Source: an uncultured Oscillospiraceae bacterium
GTDB lineage: Bacteria > Bacillota > Clostridia > Oscillospirales > Oscillospiraceae
DNA length: 49,160 nt
Reading direction: 5' to 3'
Assembly: GCA_934593275.1 (NCBI GenBank)
Contig: CAKTQE010000010.1
Location: 1 to 49,160 of the forward strand
Positions within the stretch are counted from its first letter, which is position 1, and every line of letters begins with the position of its first letter. Shown one piece after another: positions 31,085-39,525 of the stretch. The notes below the pieces were generated by a model. It saw nothing but the letters and a program-made list of their open reading frames with translations, had not been told where the DNA came from and made no database searches. The translations under genes and the position numbers were made by a program.

Positions 31085-32002
31085 TTAATATAGTGACCCG
31101 ATCAGGTCGATCAGGTAAGCTTCCGGCGGCGTCAGCAGATGCTCTTTCCCGTAGGCTGCCACAAAATCCCAGGCTTCCGGCCGGGTTCCGAAGGAGAAAA
31201 AGCTCAGGTCTTTGGCGGTTTCGTGTTCCTCAATGCGGAAGCTGCTGGCAAAGGCGATGCCATACTGCCGGGCTACCAGGGACAGGGCCGTATCAATGCT
31301 GCTGAGTTCTACGATTTTTGGGGAAATATTCTGGCTTTCCAGAAGCCTGACAGCTAGCTGCCCCAGGCGCATTTGCTGTTTCAGAAGAAGAAAACAGTCG
31401 TTTTCCAGATATTTCAGGTCGATCCAGGGGTATTTTCGCCCGGGTTCTTCCTTGGCAAGCAATTCATAGTGGCCGTTTTTGGGCGTACACAGAACGATTT
31501 CTTCCTGGGAAATGAGCTGACAGCGAAACCGGTTCTGAGTTGCCCGTTCGGATTCGGACATGGTAAAAAATGCCAGATCCAGGACACCTGACTGAAGCTG
31601 CTGCTCCAGGGTCTGTACGTCTTCTTCCAGAATCGTCAATTCATAGTCCGGGTATTTTTCCTGAAAATCCGGAAGTACCCTGGGCAGGACCGTGTGGCCC
31701 CGCCCAGGGGTGATTCCGATGGTGAGCTTTCCGTGGGTACATTCCCGCAGCTTTTTCAGCTGCCGTTCCAGGTCCTGGTCCAGCTGCAACATTTTACGAG
31801 CGGTGTCCAGATACAGTTCCCCGGCCAATGTGGGTACCAGATGCCGTTTCTTCCGCTCAAAAAGGGGAAGACCGGCCTGGGTTTCCAGCTTCAGCAGGAA
31901 TCGACTCAAAGCGGGCTGGGATATATACAGCCGCTCTGCCGCCTTGGATAGATTTTTCTCCTGGGCGATGACGATGATGTATTCCATCTCTCTGCGATCC
32001 AC
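31085..32002 (-). CDS. LysR-family transcriptional regulator
   Basis: A 305-residue LTTR starting with GTG at 32002 after GGGAGGGG. The winged HTH is at 1-60 ('NLSKAAERLYISQPALSRFLLKLE'), a linker helix follows, then a periplasmic-binding-like effector domain (about 90-300). It sits inside the operon it probably controls, third after the CitMHS transporter and the serine hydrolase. A matching LysR-type operator lies at 34396-34410. An internal promoter may also drive it. Confidence 0.93.
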   Translation of the reverse strand: MDRREMEYIIVIAQEKNLSKAAERLYISQPALSRFLLKLETQAGLPLFERKKRHLVPTLAGELYLDTARKMLQLDQDLERQLKKLRECTHGKLTIGITPGRGHTVLPRVLPDFQEKYPDYELTILEEDVQTLEQQLQSGVLDLAFFTMSESERATQNRFRCQLISQEEIVLCTPKNGHYELLAKEEPGRKYPWIDLKYLENDCFLLLKQQMRLGQLAVRLLESQNISPKIVELSSIDTALSLVARQYGIAFASSFRIEEHETAKDLSFFSFGTRPEAWDFVAAYGKEHLLTPPEAYLIDLIGSLY

Positions 32003-32031
32003 AGCCGGCCCCTCCCTTTTGCATTTCCTCT

Positions 32032-32060
32032 ATTATAGCAGAGGGAGCAGCGTTTTAACA
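32032..32060 (-). promoter_or_regulatory. Possible internal promoter for lysR and the kinase
   Basis: Minus strand TGTTAA (32055-32060), 17 bases, TATAAT (32032-32037) with extended TGC. It overlaps the stop codon of the serine hydrolase gene. Confidence 0.45.
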
Positions 32061-32941
32061 GCAGTCCGCAAAACTTTTTTTTCGTCTTCGATCTGCATGG
32101 AGTTGATGGCGATGACGGCATTCTTTTTAGGCATCACAATACAATACTGGCCGTACTTCCCGTCAGCCCGGAACATTCCGTCGGGCATGATCCAGAACAG
32201 GTAGCCATAATCCGTTCCGATTTCACCGTCGCCCTGGTCGGAGACGATGAAAGAACGGCTGGCTTCCTCCACCCAACTGGCGGGGATCAGCTGACGGCCC
32301 TGCCACTGGCCCTTTTGCAGGTACAGAAGGCCCAGCTTTGCAAACTCGGTGACGTTCAGCTGTAAGCCACCGGCACCAAAGGTGTTGCCCAGGGGGTCTT
32401 TTTCGTCCTGCGGTCTGGGGATGCCCAGGGGTTCAAAGAGCCGGGGCATCAGGTAATCCACCAGGGACATGCCGGTTTTTCGCTGGATCAGGATGCCCAG
32501 CAGGTAGGGCCCGGCATTGTTATACTGGAATACGGTGCCGGGTCTGTGAATGACCGGTGCCTGCAAGACATACTTGACCCAATCCTTTTCGGTCATTTTA
32601 GGCCGCTGTGCGCCCATAAGCATGGGGCTTTCAAAGCCCATGCTCATGGTGATCAGATGCCGCAGCTGCATCTGTTTCAGGTTTTCGCTGACAGTTTCCG
32701 GCGCATCCTGCCGGAAGTGGTCCAGAACGTAGTCATCCAGGGTAAACAGACCCTCCTGGATGGCAAAGGCACAGGCGGTGGAGGTAAAGCTTTTGGTGCC
32801 GGAATACTGGTTCTGTCGCTCCTCCGGCTGGGGCTGGTAGGAGGCGATCAGGGTCCCGTCCCGGTAGACCCGCAGGCCCCGCACGGCCAGGTTCTCCTGG
32901 GCAACGGCGGCTTCAAAGGAAGAAATATCCAACTGTTTCAT
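32033..32941 (-). CDS. Serine hydrolase of the beta-lactamase/penicillin-binding family
   Basis: A 302-residue class C-like serine hydrolase. The S-x-x-K motif is 'SGTKSFTS' (Ser near 47), the Y-x-N motif 'YNNAG', and the third motif region is around 'GQYCIVMP'. No signal peptide is seen, so it is probably a cytoplasmic esterase or peptidase and not a wall enzyme or antibiotic resistance gene. ATG 32941 is chosen because AGGAGG is nine bases away; a GTG three codons earlier would be too close. It follows the CitMHS transporter by 15 bases. Confidence 0.85.
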   Translation of the reverse strand: MKQLDISSFEAAVAQENLAVRGLRVYRDGTLIASYQPQPEERQNQYSGTKSFTSTACAFAIQEGLFTLDDYVLDHFRQDAPETVSENLKQMQLRHLITMSMGFESPMLMGAQRPKMTEKDWVKYVLQAPVIHRPGTVFQYNNAGPYLLGILIQRKTGMSLVDYLMPRLFEPLGIPRPQDEKDPLGNTFGAGGLQLNVTEFAKLGLLYLQKGQWQGRQLIPASWVEEASRSFIVSDQGDGEIGTDYGYLFWIMPDGMFRADGKYGQYCIVMPKKNAVIAINSMQIEDEKKVLRTAVKTLLPLL

Positions 32942-32956
32942 AGATAGCACCCTCCT

Positions 32957-34264
32957 TTAAGCGGGAATGATGCCGGTCAGAACCACAAAGGCCAGCATGG
33001 CAGAGGCCAGCACAAAGGCCCACTTATAGGAGAAGGCAATGTGGTCTTTCAGCTCTACGTTGGTCAGGCCCAGGCCCATGTAGGTGGCGGCGGTCATGGG
33101 CATGATGTAGATGGCCGGGCCAAAGGTGATCAGGAAAGCAGCACCCACAGCGGCAGCGGGGATGCCATAGCCGGAGACGATCTGATTGACAATGGGCAGA
33201 ATGCCATAGGTCAGCGCATCACCGTGGATGAACATGCTCAGGGGGCTGTTTACGGCGGCGAAAATCACGTGCAGGTGGGGAGCCATGCTTGCGGGCATGG
33301 CAGACAGAACCATGTCGGTCATGGCATCCAGCATGGGACTCTTGCCCATAATGCCAATCAGCACGCCGGAGGCCAGGGCGGTAAAGGCCATGGTCAGGGC
33401 ATCGGTGGCGTGGGCCTTGATGCGCTCGGTCTGGGCCTTCTGGGAGGGATAGTTGACCATGAGGCCAATGGCCAGAGCTACCATAAAGGTCACATGGGTA
33501 GCAACCTTGGTAAGGGTCAGCATCAGGACAACGGCAATGATCAGCAGAATATTGAACCAGAACAGCTTGGGCCGATGCAGCTCGTTGACTTCCTTGATTT
33601 CCTGGGCAGTGGCGGTCAGCTCCTCCTCACCGGGCACATAACCGGCACCCCGCTTCTTTTCGTTCTGGGCCAGAAGGATGCACAGGCCCAAAATCAGCAC
33701 CAGACCAAAAATCTGGGCGGGGATGCAGTATTTCCAAATTTCGGAGGTACCCACTTCCAGAGCGGCAGCGGTACGTCCGCAGGGGCCGCCCCAGGGGACG
33801 ATGTTCATGACACCCATGGTCAGAGTGGTGATGCACAGCAGATTGATGGGCCGGACCTTCATTTTCTTGTAGATGGGCAGCAGGGGTGGAATGGCGATCA
33901 GCAGGGTAGTGGCACCGGAGCCGTCCAGATGGCCGATGAAGGCGATGAGTACGGTGGCAAACATCAGCAGGGTCACGTTGTTGCCCACCAGTTTCAAAAC
34001 CTTGCCAACGATCCGGTCAAATACACCGGCATCGTTCATCACGCCGAAGAACAGTACCGCAAAAATAAACAAAATGGCGGTGGTGGCAACCCCGGATACA
34101 CCGGCGGCAATATAGCCGCTCATTTCGGCAGGGGTAAAGCCAACAACAAAGCCGGTAATAATGGGCAGAAGGATAAAAACAACAGCGGGCGTACTCTTGC
34201 CCCACAGCAGCAGGGCGACAATGAGGATCATCAAGGCAAAGCCTGCGATACCCAGCATGGACAT
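32957..34264 (-). CDS. CitMHS-family organic acid transporter
   Basis: A 435-residue transporter with about 11-12 hydrophobic segments. Family marks are 'GVMNDAGVFDRIV', 'GHLDGSGATTLLIAIPPLLPIY' and 'NIVPWGGPCGRTAAALEV'. CitMHS proteins import metal-complexed citrate or related acids with protons. It is first in a four-gene group with a serine hydrolase, LysR regulator and sugar kinase, so the substrate might be an acid or ester processed by the hydrolase (inference). GAAAGGA precedes the ATG at 34264. Confidence 0.9.
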   Translation of the reverse strand: MSMLGIAGFALMILIVALLLWGKSTPAVVFILLPIITGFVVGFTPAEMSGYIAAGVSGVATTAILFIFAVLFFGVMNDAGVFDRIVGKVLKLVGNNVTLLMFATVLIAFIGHLDGSGATTLLIAIPPLLPIYKKMKVRPINLLCITTLTMGVMNIVPWGGPCGRTAAALEVGTSEIWKYCIPAQIFGLVLILGLCILLAQNEKKRGAGYVPGEEELTATAQEIKEVNELHRPKLFWFNILLIIAVVLMLTLTKVATHVTFMVALAIGLMVNYPSQKAQTERIKAHATDALTMAFTALASGVLIGIMGKSPMLDAMTDMVLSAMPASMAPHLHVIFAAVNSPLSMFIHGDALTYGILPIVNQIVSGYGIPAAAVGAAFLITFGPAIYIMPMTAATYMGLGLTNVELKDHIAFSYKWAFVLASAMLAFVVLTGIIPA

Positions 34265-34344
34265 AGAGATCGTTCCTTTCTCATTTGTGTATTTTATTCT
34301 TTTTCTTCACGCTTTCGGTGAACCATGGTTATCCGGATGGACTT

Positions 34345-34374
34345 ATTATAGGGGAAACCACCTGAAAAGTCCAA
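34345..34374 (-). promoter_or_regulatory. Promoter of the CitMHS operon
   Basis: Minus strand TTGGAC (34369-34374), 18 bases, TATAAT (34345-34350). Predicted start near 34338. Confidence 0.6.
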
Positions 34375-34395
34375 TGCCCATACAGGCTCTTTATT

Positions 34396-34410
34396 ATAAC
34401 AAAATGTTAT
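34396..34410 (-). promoter_or_regulatory. LysR-type operator (ATAAC-N5-GTTAT)
   Basis: ATAACAAAATGTTAT is a perfect interrupted palindrome with the T-N11-A pattern of LTTR sites. Its centre is about 65 bases upstream of the predicted transcription start, the classical recognition-site position. The lysR gene lies in the same operon. Confidence 0.6.
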
Positions 34411-34470
34411 ACTTTTTCGGCTTTTGTGCATTTTTTCCAGTGGGGCCGATGAAACCTCTTGGACGCACAA

Positions 34471-34503
34471 CAAAAGCGGCAGACCCAACAAAAGGTCTGC
34501 CGC
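34471..34503 (-). terminator. Terminator of the DUF6020 gene
   Basis: A 10-bp stem (34476-34485 with 34494-34503) is followed on the minus strand by TTTTGTTG. Confidence 0.8.
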
Positions 34504-34521
34504 ACAGGCGATGGAGCGATT

Positions 34522-36312
34522 TTATCCGTCTTCCCGGTCTGTTACCCGGAAGAGCAACAGCAGCATGGGGACGCAGTACAGTATTGGCAGGGCGTAGCGG
34601 ACGGCACCGTTGGTATGGGTGGTCAGCAGACCCAGGGTCATCAGGAGGGTGGGCAAACACAGCATGAATTTTGCCTTGCGCTTGCTTTCCAGAGCCGCCA
34701 CTGTCAGAAGAAGACACAGCCAGTTGTACAGGCCTGAGAAGTTCAAAGCCCGCAGGGGGGAGCGCATATTGAGATCCCACAGGGCGAGGTCCAAACGGTT
34801 GAAGAGGGGGCCGCTGAGCCAGGCGGTGTCCAGCTTGCCCATAACGTTTTCCGATTCACTGTAAAGGGGCAGGAAATAGTTGCAGCGGGTGTAAACGATG
34901 GCTTCCAGCACCGTCAGGGGGTGCCGCAGGAAAAATTGGAGGTTCAGCACCACATAACGCCGGACTTGCCCAGAGGATGTGGCGTGGAACGTATATTTGA
35001 TGTCGTTATTTTGGTCCGGGTTGAATTTGTGCAGCACCGCGTCATAGTCCAGCACATCGGAAATAATGGCCACGTCCTCCTCGCTAAGCTCCTGGGCATG
35101 CTGCTGGCAGTAGTAGCCGGTGATGTAGTAAAACTGGCTGTAGTTTTCGTAATCCGCCGGGGGATAGATGCCCAGGGCAGGACACACCACCAGAATCACA
35201 AACCAGTGCAGGGCCAGCAGTACCACAGCGGCAACAGAGAGAACTTTCCGCAGGGGCTTGCGGTAGAGCAGCAGCCCCAGCATGGACAGCACCACCAGGT
35301 AGATGGCTCCTTTCCGGGTGGCGGCGCAGAAAAAGCCCAGTACAATGAGCCACACCAAATCCTTTTTTCGTTCGCGCAGCAGCAGACGGCGGAAATACAG
35401 CCCATAGAGCAGATACAGGGGGCCAAACAGGGAATCCCGCAGGGCCACCATGACGAACATGGGGAACACGCTGACAAGGCCGAAGAACAAACTGACACCC
35501 AGCCCGAACTTGGAATTCTGACGGCAGACCGTGACCTCCTCTGCCAGCATGGCTACCACATAAAGGGTGAAAACGCCTTGCAGCAGGTTGCACAGCACCA
35601 GACCGAAAGAATCACACCAGAGGTTCCGTCCCAGGGTATACAGACTGCCATAAATCATGGTGGTCAGCAGGGGATGGGAGGCGTACATACCTCTTGGGCC
35701 AGGAAACGTCCGGATTTGATAATAGGTATCCCAGGCCAGCGCACCGGGGGCCCGCAGCAAAATCACAGGAATCCAGCAAAGAAGCGTCACTGCCGCCCAG
35801 AACCACATCCGCTTCCGGGAGGGGGCAATGGTTTGCTCCTTGGGAGCCGCGGGGGCTGTCAGCCACCGAACCCCTACCCGAATGACGGCAGATACCGCGG
35901 GCAGCAGCCCCGCCCACAGCAAGATGTTTTCAAACACATTCAGCCCCGGCAGGGCAATCAGATAGGTGATCCGCCGGTCCTGGGTAAGGCCAATGAGAAT
36001 GTTGACGGAAAAGAAAATCGCCAGCAGCAGCTCCGGAAGCCGGAAGCAAAATTCTTTTTTATAGCTCAGCCACCCCGGCAGAACCCCCAGCCCCAGGCAC
36101 ATCAGGAAAAAGGGCAGGAAAGACAGGGGGTCCGAAAGACTGTAGCTCAGGCCGTAGCGCAGATGAAGCAGGAATCCCTGCCCTGCGGGCGCGCCCAGGA
36201 ACAGGGCAAAGGCCGGGAAAAAGGCCACCAGGAATACAAGACTCCACAGAGCCATCCAGGGACACGCCTGTAATAATGAATTCTGTTTTTTCATAGACTG
36301 CATCATTCTCAT
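34522..36312 (-). CDS. DUF6020-family polytopic membrane protein
   Basis: A 596-residue membrane protein with about 12-14 transmembrane segments. Features typical of this clostridial family, which looks like GT-C-fold glycosyltransferases, are 'PGALAWDTYYQIRTFPG' with an Asp at a membrane edge, followed by a His-containing 'YASHPLLTTMIYG'. A long outside loop (about 375-470) follows. The fold suggests a lipid-linked sugar transferase acting on the outer face, but no activity is shown. The start is ambiguous among four nearby codons; ATG 36312 has AAGGA at good spacing. It stands alone with its own terminator. Confidence 0.8.
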   Translation of the reverse strand: MRMMQSMKKQNSLLQACPWMALWSLVFLVAFFPAFALFLGAPAGQGFLLHLRYGLSYSLSDPLSFLPFFLMCLGLGVLPGWLSYKKEFCFRLPELLLAIFFSVNILIGLTQDRRITYLIALPGLNVFENILLWAGLLPAVSAVIRVGVRWLTAPAAPKEQTIAPSRKRMWFWAAVTLLCWIPVILLRAPGALAWDTYYQIRTFPGPRGMYASHPLLTTMIYGSLYTLGRNLWCDSFGLVLCNLLQGVFTLYVVAMLAEEVTVCRQNSKFGLGVSLFFGLVSVFPMFVMVALRDSLFGPLYLLYGLYFRRLLLRERKKDLVWLIVLGFFCAATRKGAIYLVVLSMLGLLLYRKPLRKVLSVAAVVLLALHWFVILVVCPALGIYPPADYENYSQFYYITGYYCQQHAQELSEEDVAIISDVLDYDAVLHKFNPDQNNDIKYTFHATSSGQVRRYVVLNLQFFLRHPLTVLEAIVYTRCNYFLPLYSESENVMGKLDTAWLSGPLFNRLDLALWDLNMRSPLRALNFSGLYNWLCLLLTVAALESKRKAKFMLCLPTLLMTLGLLTTHTNGAVRYALPILYCVPMLLLLFRVTDREDG

Positions 36313-36479
36313 TTCCAATCCTTATGGCAGGACGCTTTGTGGAAGCCCTGCCGGTATTTTTTCCTATCATATCACAAAAAAGGGGTGTTTTGCAACTGCT
36401 GCCGAAAAAGTTCCGTGGAACGTACAGAGAATGGCCCTGGAGGCGTTTTCAATTCATTCACAGTTTTTCCCTAAATTGT

Positions 36480-36508
36480 TTGAAACTCCGTTAAATTCCT
36501 GTCATAAT
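36480..36508 (+). promoter_or_regulatory. Promoter of a candidate small RNA
   Basis: TTGAAA (36480-36485), 17 bases, CATAAT (36503-36508). Predicted start near 36515. Confidence 0.55.
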
Positions 36509-36514
36509 CCCAGG

Positions 36515-36652
36515 ATATGATGAAGACACGAAAGGGGAACAACCACAAAACAGGAACTTCCTCTTCGTTTTAAGGATAAGAATCCTTTCTCCTCTTCTCT
36601 CTTCTCTTTCTATTTCCAAAGTCAAAACCCCCGGGGCTGCCCCGGGGGTTTT
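36515..36652 (+). ncRNA. Candidate pyrimidine-rich small RNA
   Basis: A promoter and a strong terminator bracket about 138 bases without a convincing gene; only a 15-codon frame with a poor ribosome site is present. A hairpin AAGGAT-AAGA-ATCCTT (36572-36587) is followed by about 30 nearly pure C/U bases (36584-36615). UCUCCUCUU-type single-stranded runs can pair with Shine-Dalgarno sequences, as in C-rich Firmicutes sRNAs. The rest of the gap 36319-36480 shows nothing. Confidence 0.45.
36624..36652. terminator. Very stable terminator
   Basis: AAAACCCCCGGGG (36624-36636) and CCCCGGGGGTTTT (36640-36652), a 13-bp perfect stem with a three-base loop. The A/T ends let it work on both strands. Confidence 0.85.
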
Positions 36653-36730
36653 GGCGCACTGGGAAAGGTTAAGAATTCTATAAGATTCTCCGGAAATATC
36701 TGGGAAAGGCCCTTGTTCACAGTTTGTCTA

Positions 36731-36759
36731 TTGTTCCGTTTTTGGAATTGTGGTATACT
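36731..36759 (+). promoter_or_regulatory. Promoter of the large surface protein gene
   Basis: TTGTTC (36731-36736), 17 bases, TATACT (36754-36759), 33 bases before the ATG. Confidence 0.6.
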
Positions 36760-36792
36760 GATGCAAAGCCAATCGAGAAGGAGGAACGCTTT

Positions 36793-39432
36793 ATGAAACT
36801 CAGAAAAGGAATCTGCCTGCTGTGCGCACTGGTGCTGACGGTTGTGTTGGCATTGCCGACGTTTGCGGCGGAGGCAGTGGATTTTAAGAAACAGGCCCAG
36901 GGACTGCCTGGGTTGGATGCGGTGAAAAAGCTCTCTGCGGCAGAGCAGCAAGCTCTGTATGAACAGATCGATGACATCTGGGAAAACGGATTTTACAACC
37001 AGAGCGAACAGGTTCAGAAAGAGCTGGAAAACACCCCTCAGTTTGAGGCCTTGAAAGCCATTACGGACTACTTAAACGAGGCCCAGGTCAGCCCCTTGCA
37101 GTGGGTGGACTGCGGTCAGCTGCGGCTGTCCGGTGAGAACCTGAAAGACGGAGAGGACTATGCCTATGATGCCACCGCCAAAGAGCTGGTGATCAAGGGT
37201 ACCAAGCCTGTGACGGTGACCAACGTCAAGGCCGGGGAAGCATCGGTAGACACCATCCACACCACCGCCGAGGCAACCGTTACCTTGAAAGATGTGACCA
37301 TCCAGGTGGAGTCCGGAAAAAGCGCGCTGACGGCGGACAATGTGCTGAACCTCTCTTTGGTGGGGGCAAATAGCCTGACGGCCCAGGACCATGCGGCCCT
37401 TTCCTGCGCGGAGGTCATCACTCTTTCCGGTGTTGGCAGTCTGACGGTCCAGGGCGGCCAGGGTTCCAACGGCATCGGCACCAAACGCATCACCGTTACC
37501 GGGGGTACGCTGGTGGTCCGGGGCGGTGACGGTGTGCCGGGTGATGAAGAGAACAAGGGCGGCGACGGCGGCAGTGCCATCGGCGCGGACACCATTACCG
37601 TTACCGGCGGCAGCCTGAACCTTACCGGCGGCAAGCCCGGCAGCGATGGCGGCAAAGGAGCCGGTGAAGCCGGTGGCCAAACCAGCATTGCCGTGGTGGA
37701 GCAGAACCAGAAGCCCCTGGCCCAGACCCAGCTCACCGTTCAGGACGGTGCGGGCAAGGCCGTGGCGGGTACCGCCCTTACAGGGCTGACCCTGACCCCG
37801 GAGGAAAGCTACGGCCTTACGGGCGTGGTAACGGACGAGACCGGGGCGGTCTATCTGTATCTGCCCCAGGACACCAAGGCTACCGCCGTCTCCATCGGGA
37901 CGGATACCTACACAGGCAACCCCATCACCGCCGGTGAAACCGGCGTTCTGACCCTGGCCGCCGCGGGAACGGATACCAAGCCGGATACGAACCCGGATAT
38001 CAAGCCGGGTACGAACACGGATACAAACACGGGTGCGAACACGGGTACGAATACGGATACGAACCCGGATACCAAACCGGATACCAACACAGACAACAAG
38101 CAAAATACCACCACAGACACCAAAGCGGACCAGTCCCCACCGCAGAATCTGCAATGCGCCGCCCAGACCCCCAGCTCTGTGACCCTCCAAGAAGTCCAGG
38201 GCGTGGGTACCACCTACTATGCCTACGGGGCCACGCCGGAGAAGCCCGATACGGACTGGACGACCAGCAACACCTTTACCGGATTGACCCCGGGGAAGAC
38301 CTACTATTTCTTTGCCTACTTTGGGGGCAATGACAAAACGAAGGACTCTCCTGTCAGCAATGCCCTGGCCGTGACCTTGCAGAAGGGCATGACCGCAACG
38401 GACGTGGATGTTCAGGGCCTGGAAAAGACCTATGACGGCAAAAGTGCCTCTCCCTCCGTCAGCATTCCCGCCGGGGCCACCATCCGCTTTCGGGAAAGTG
38501 ACTCCGGGAACTACGAGCTGACCTCCATCCCCACCTATACCAATGCGGGGACCTATAAGGTGTACTACCAGGTCACCCAGCAGGGCAGTGAGGCGATTTC
38601 CGGCATGGTCACGGTGAAAATCAACCCCGCCACTCCCACCGCCACCATCAAGGACATGACCGTGACCCATGACGGCAAGACCCACCCCATGGACGGCATT
38701 CAGGTCAAGGGCGTCAACGGCGAGACCTACAAGGGCAGCATCATCTATACCTACTTTACGGATGAGAGCCTGAGCAAGGGCCAGACCACCACACCCCCCT
38801 CTGCCGTAGGAACCTATTATGTCCGGGCCTACATCCCCGCGGGAGGCAACTATACCGATGCCGTCAGCAACATTGCCAAGCTGGTGATCAAAAAATCCGA
38901 CGCCTCCAATAACAGCAATACCACCAAGCCCACCACCGGCGGTAATACGGGTACCACCAACACCACCGGCAAGACCTATACCGTCACCGCCTCTGCCAGC
39001 TCCGGCGGCACCATTACCCAGTCCGGCAAGGTTTCCGTCCAGTCCGGCAAGAGTGCCAGCTTTACCATTGTGGCGGACAAGAACTTTGAGGTGGCGGATG
39101 TCAAAGTAGACGGAAAGAGCATGGGTTCCGTGGGCGTTTACACCTTTACGGATGTAAAGGCTGACCACACCATTGAGGCCACTTTCCGCCGGACGGTGGC
39201 AGAGACCACCGCCCCCACCACCGCGCCTACCACTGCCCCCACCACGGCACCTACCACGGTTCCCACCACCGAAACCGTTCCCATGACCACCGAGGAGGCC
39301 CAGAAGCCCACCAAGAAAAAGGGCATTCCCATCATCGTCCCCATTCTTCTGGTGGTTCTGGCAGGCTGCGCCATTGGCGGCGCGGTGTTCGTCTACCGCA
39401 AGTATGGCGAAGAGGGCGAATACAGCGAATAA
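36793..39432 (+). CDS. Large membrane-anchored surface protein with carbohydrate-binding-like and MBG domains
   Basis: An 879-residue protein. Signal peptide 1-27 (ALPTFAAEA). Residues about 110-320 form Gly/Thr-rich beta-helix repeats ('ITVTGGTLVVRGG', 'ITVTGGSLNLTGG') like the carbohydrate-binding beta-helix of clostridial surface proteins. An Ig-like segment, then a linker of repeated DTNPDTKPDTN-type units (about 395-440). Next come an Fn3-like part, two MBG-type modules ('KTYDGKSASP', 'VTHDGKTHPM'), a small repeat domain ('ASSGGTITQSG'), a TTAPTTAP linker, and a C-terminal membrane helix with a short cytoplasmic tail. No LPXTG is present. The role is probably adhesion or glycan contact at the wall. 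ATG 36793 has AAGGAGG. Confidence 0.8.
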   Translation: MKLRKGICLLCALVLTVVLALPTFAAEAVDFKKQAQGLPGLDAVKKLSAAEQQALYEQIDDIWENGFYNQSEQVQKELENTPQFEALKAITDYLNEAQVSPLQWVDCGQLRLSGENLKDGEDYAYDATAKELVIKGTKPVTVTNVKAGEASVDTIHTTAEATVTLKDVTIQVESGKSALTADNVLNLSLVGANSLTAQDHAALSCAEVITLSGVGSLTVQGGQGSNGIGTKRITVTGGTLVVRGGDGVPGDEENKGGDGGSAIGADTITVTGGSLNLTGGKPGSDGGKGAGEAGGQTSIAVVEQNQKPLAQTQLTVQDGAGKAVAGTALTGLTLTPEESYGLTGVVTDETGAVYLYLPQDTKATAVSIGTDTYTGNPITAGETGVLTLAAAGTDTKPDTNPDIKPGTNTDTNTGANTGTNTDTNPDTKPDTNTDNKQNTTTDTKADQSPPQNLQCAAQTPSSVTLQEVQGVGTTYYAYGATPEKPDTDWTTSNTFTGLTPGKTYYFFAYFGGNDKTKDSPVSNALAVTLQKGMTATDVDVQGLEKTYDGKSASPSVSIPAGATIRFRESDSGNYELTSIPTYTNAGTYKVYYQVTQQGSEAISGMVTVKINPATPTATIKDMTVTHDGKTHPMDGIQVKGVNGETYKGSIIYTYFTDESLSKGQTTTPPSAVGTYYVRAYIPAGGNYTDAVSNIAKLVIKKSDASNNSNTTKPTTGGNTGTTNTTGKTYTVTASASSGGTITQSGKVSVQSGKSASFTIVADKNFEVADVKVDGKSMGSVGVYTFTDVKADHTIEATFRRTVAETTAPTTAPTTAPTTAPTTVPTTETVPMTTEEAQKPTKKKGIPIIVPILLVVLAGCAIGGAVFVYRKYGEEGEYSE
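38000..38110 (+). repeat. Coding micro-repeat (Asp-Thr-Asn/Lys-Pro linker)
   Basis: Short imperfect units of about 12 bases (variants of ACGAACACGGAT) encode the DTN/DTKP linker of the surface protein. Such tracts change length easily by slippage. Confidence 0.6.
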
Positions 39433-39443
39433 CTGTCATTAAA

Positions 39444-39485
39444 AAACAGCTTCCCCGCATTTGTTCTTGCCGGGAAGCTGTTTCC
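39444..39485 (+). terminator. Terminator of the surface protein gene
   Basis: AAACAGCTTCCC (39444-39455) pairs with GGGAAGCTGTTT (39472-39483); the T-run is short. Confidence 0.7.
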
Positions 39486-39525
39486 CTGCCGTAAGAAATA
39501 AAAAGAAATGTAAAGGAGCAATACA

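Noticed and set aside
32033..32941. Beta-lactamase resistance gene
   Set aside because: It has the serine hydrolase motifs but no signal peptide, and it sits in a metabolic operon.
37072..39168. A 698-codon minus-strand frame opposite the surface protein
   Set aside because: Gly/Val/Arg-rich low-complexity shadow of the repetitive surface gene; no start signals and no family features.
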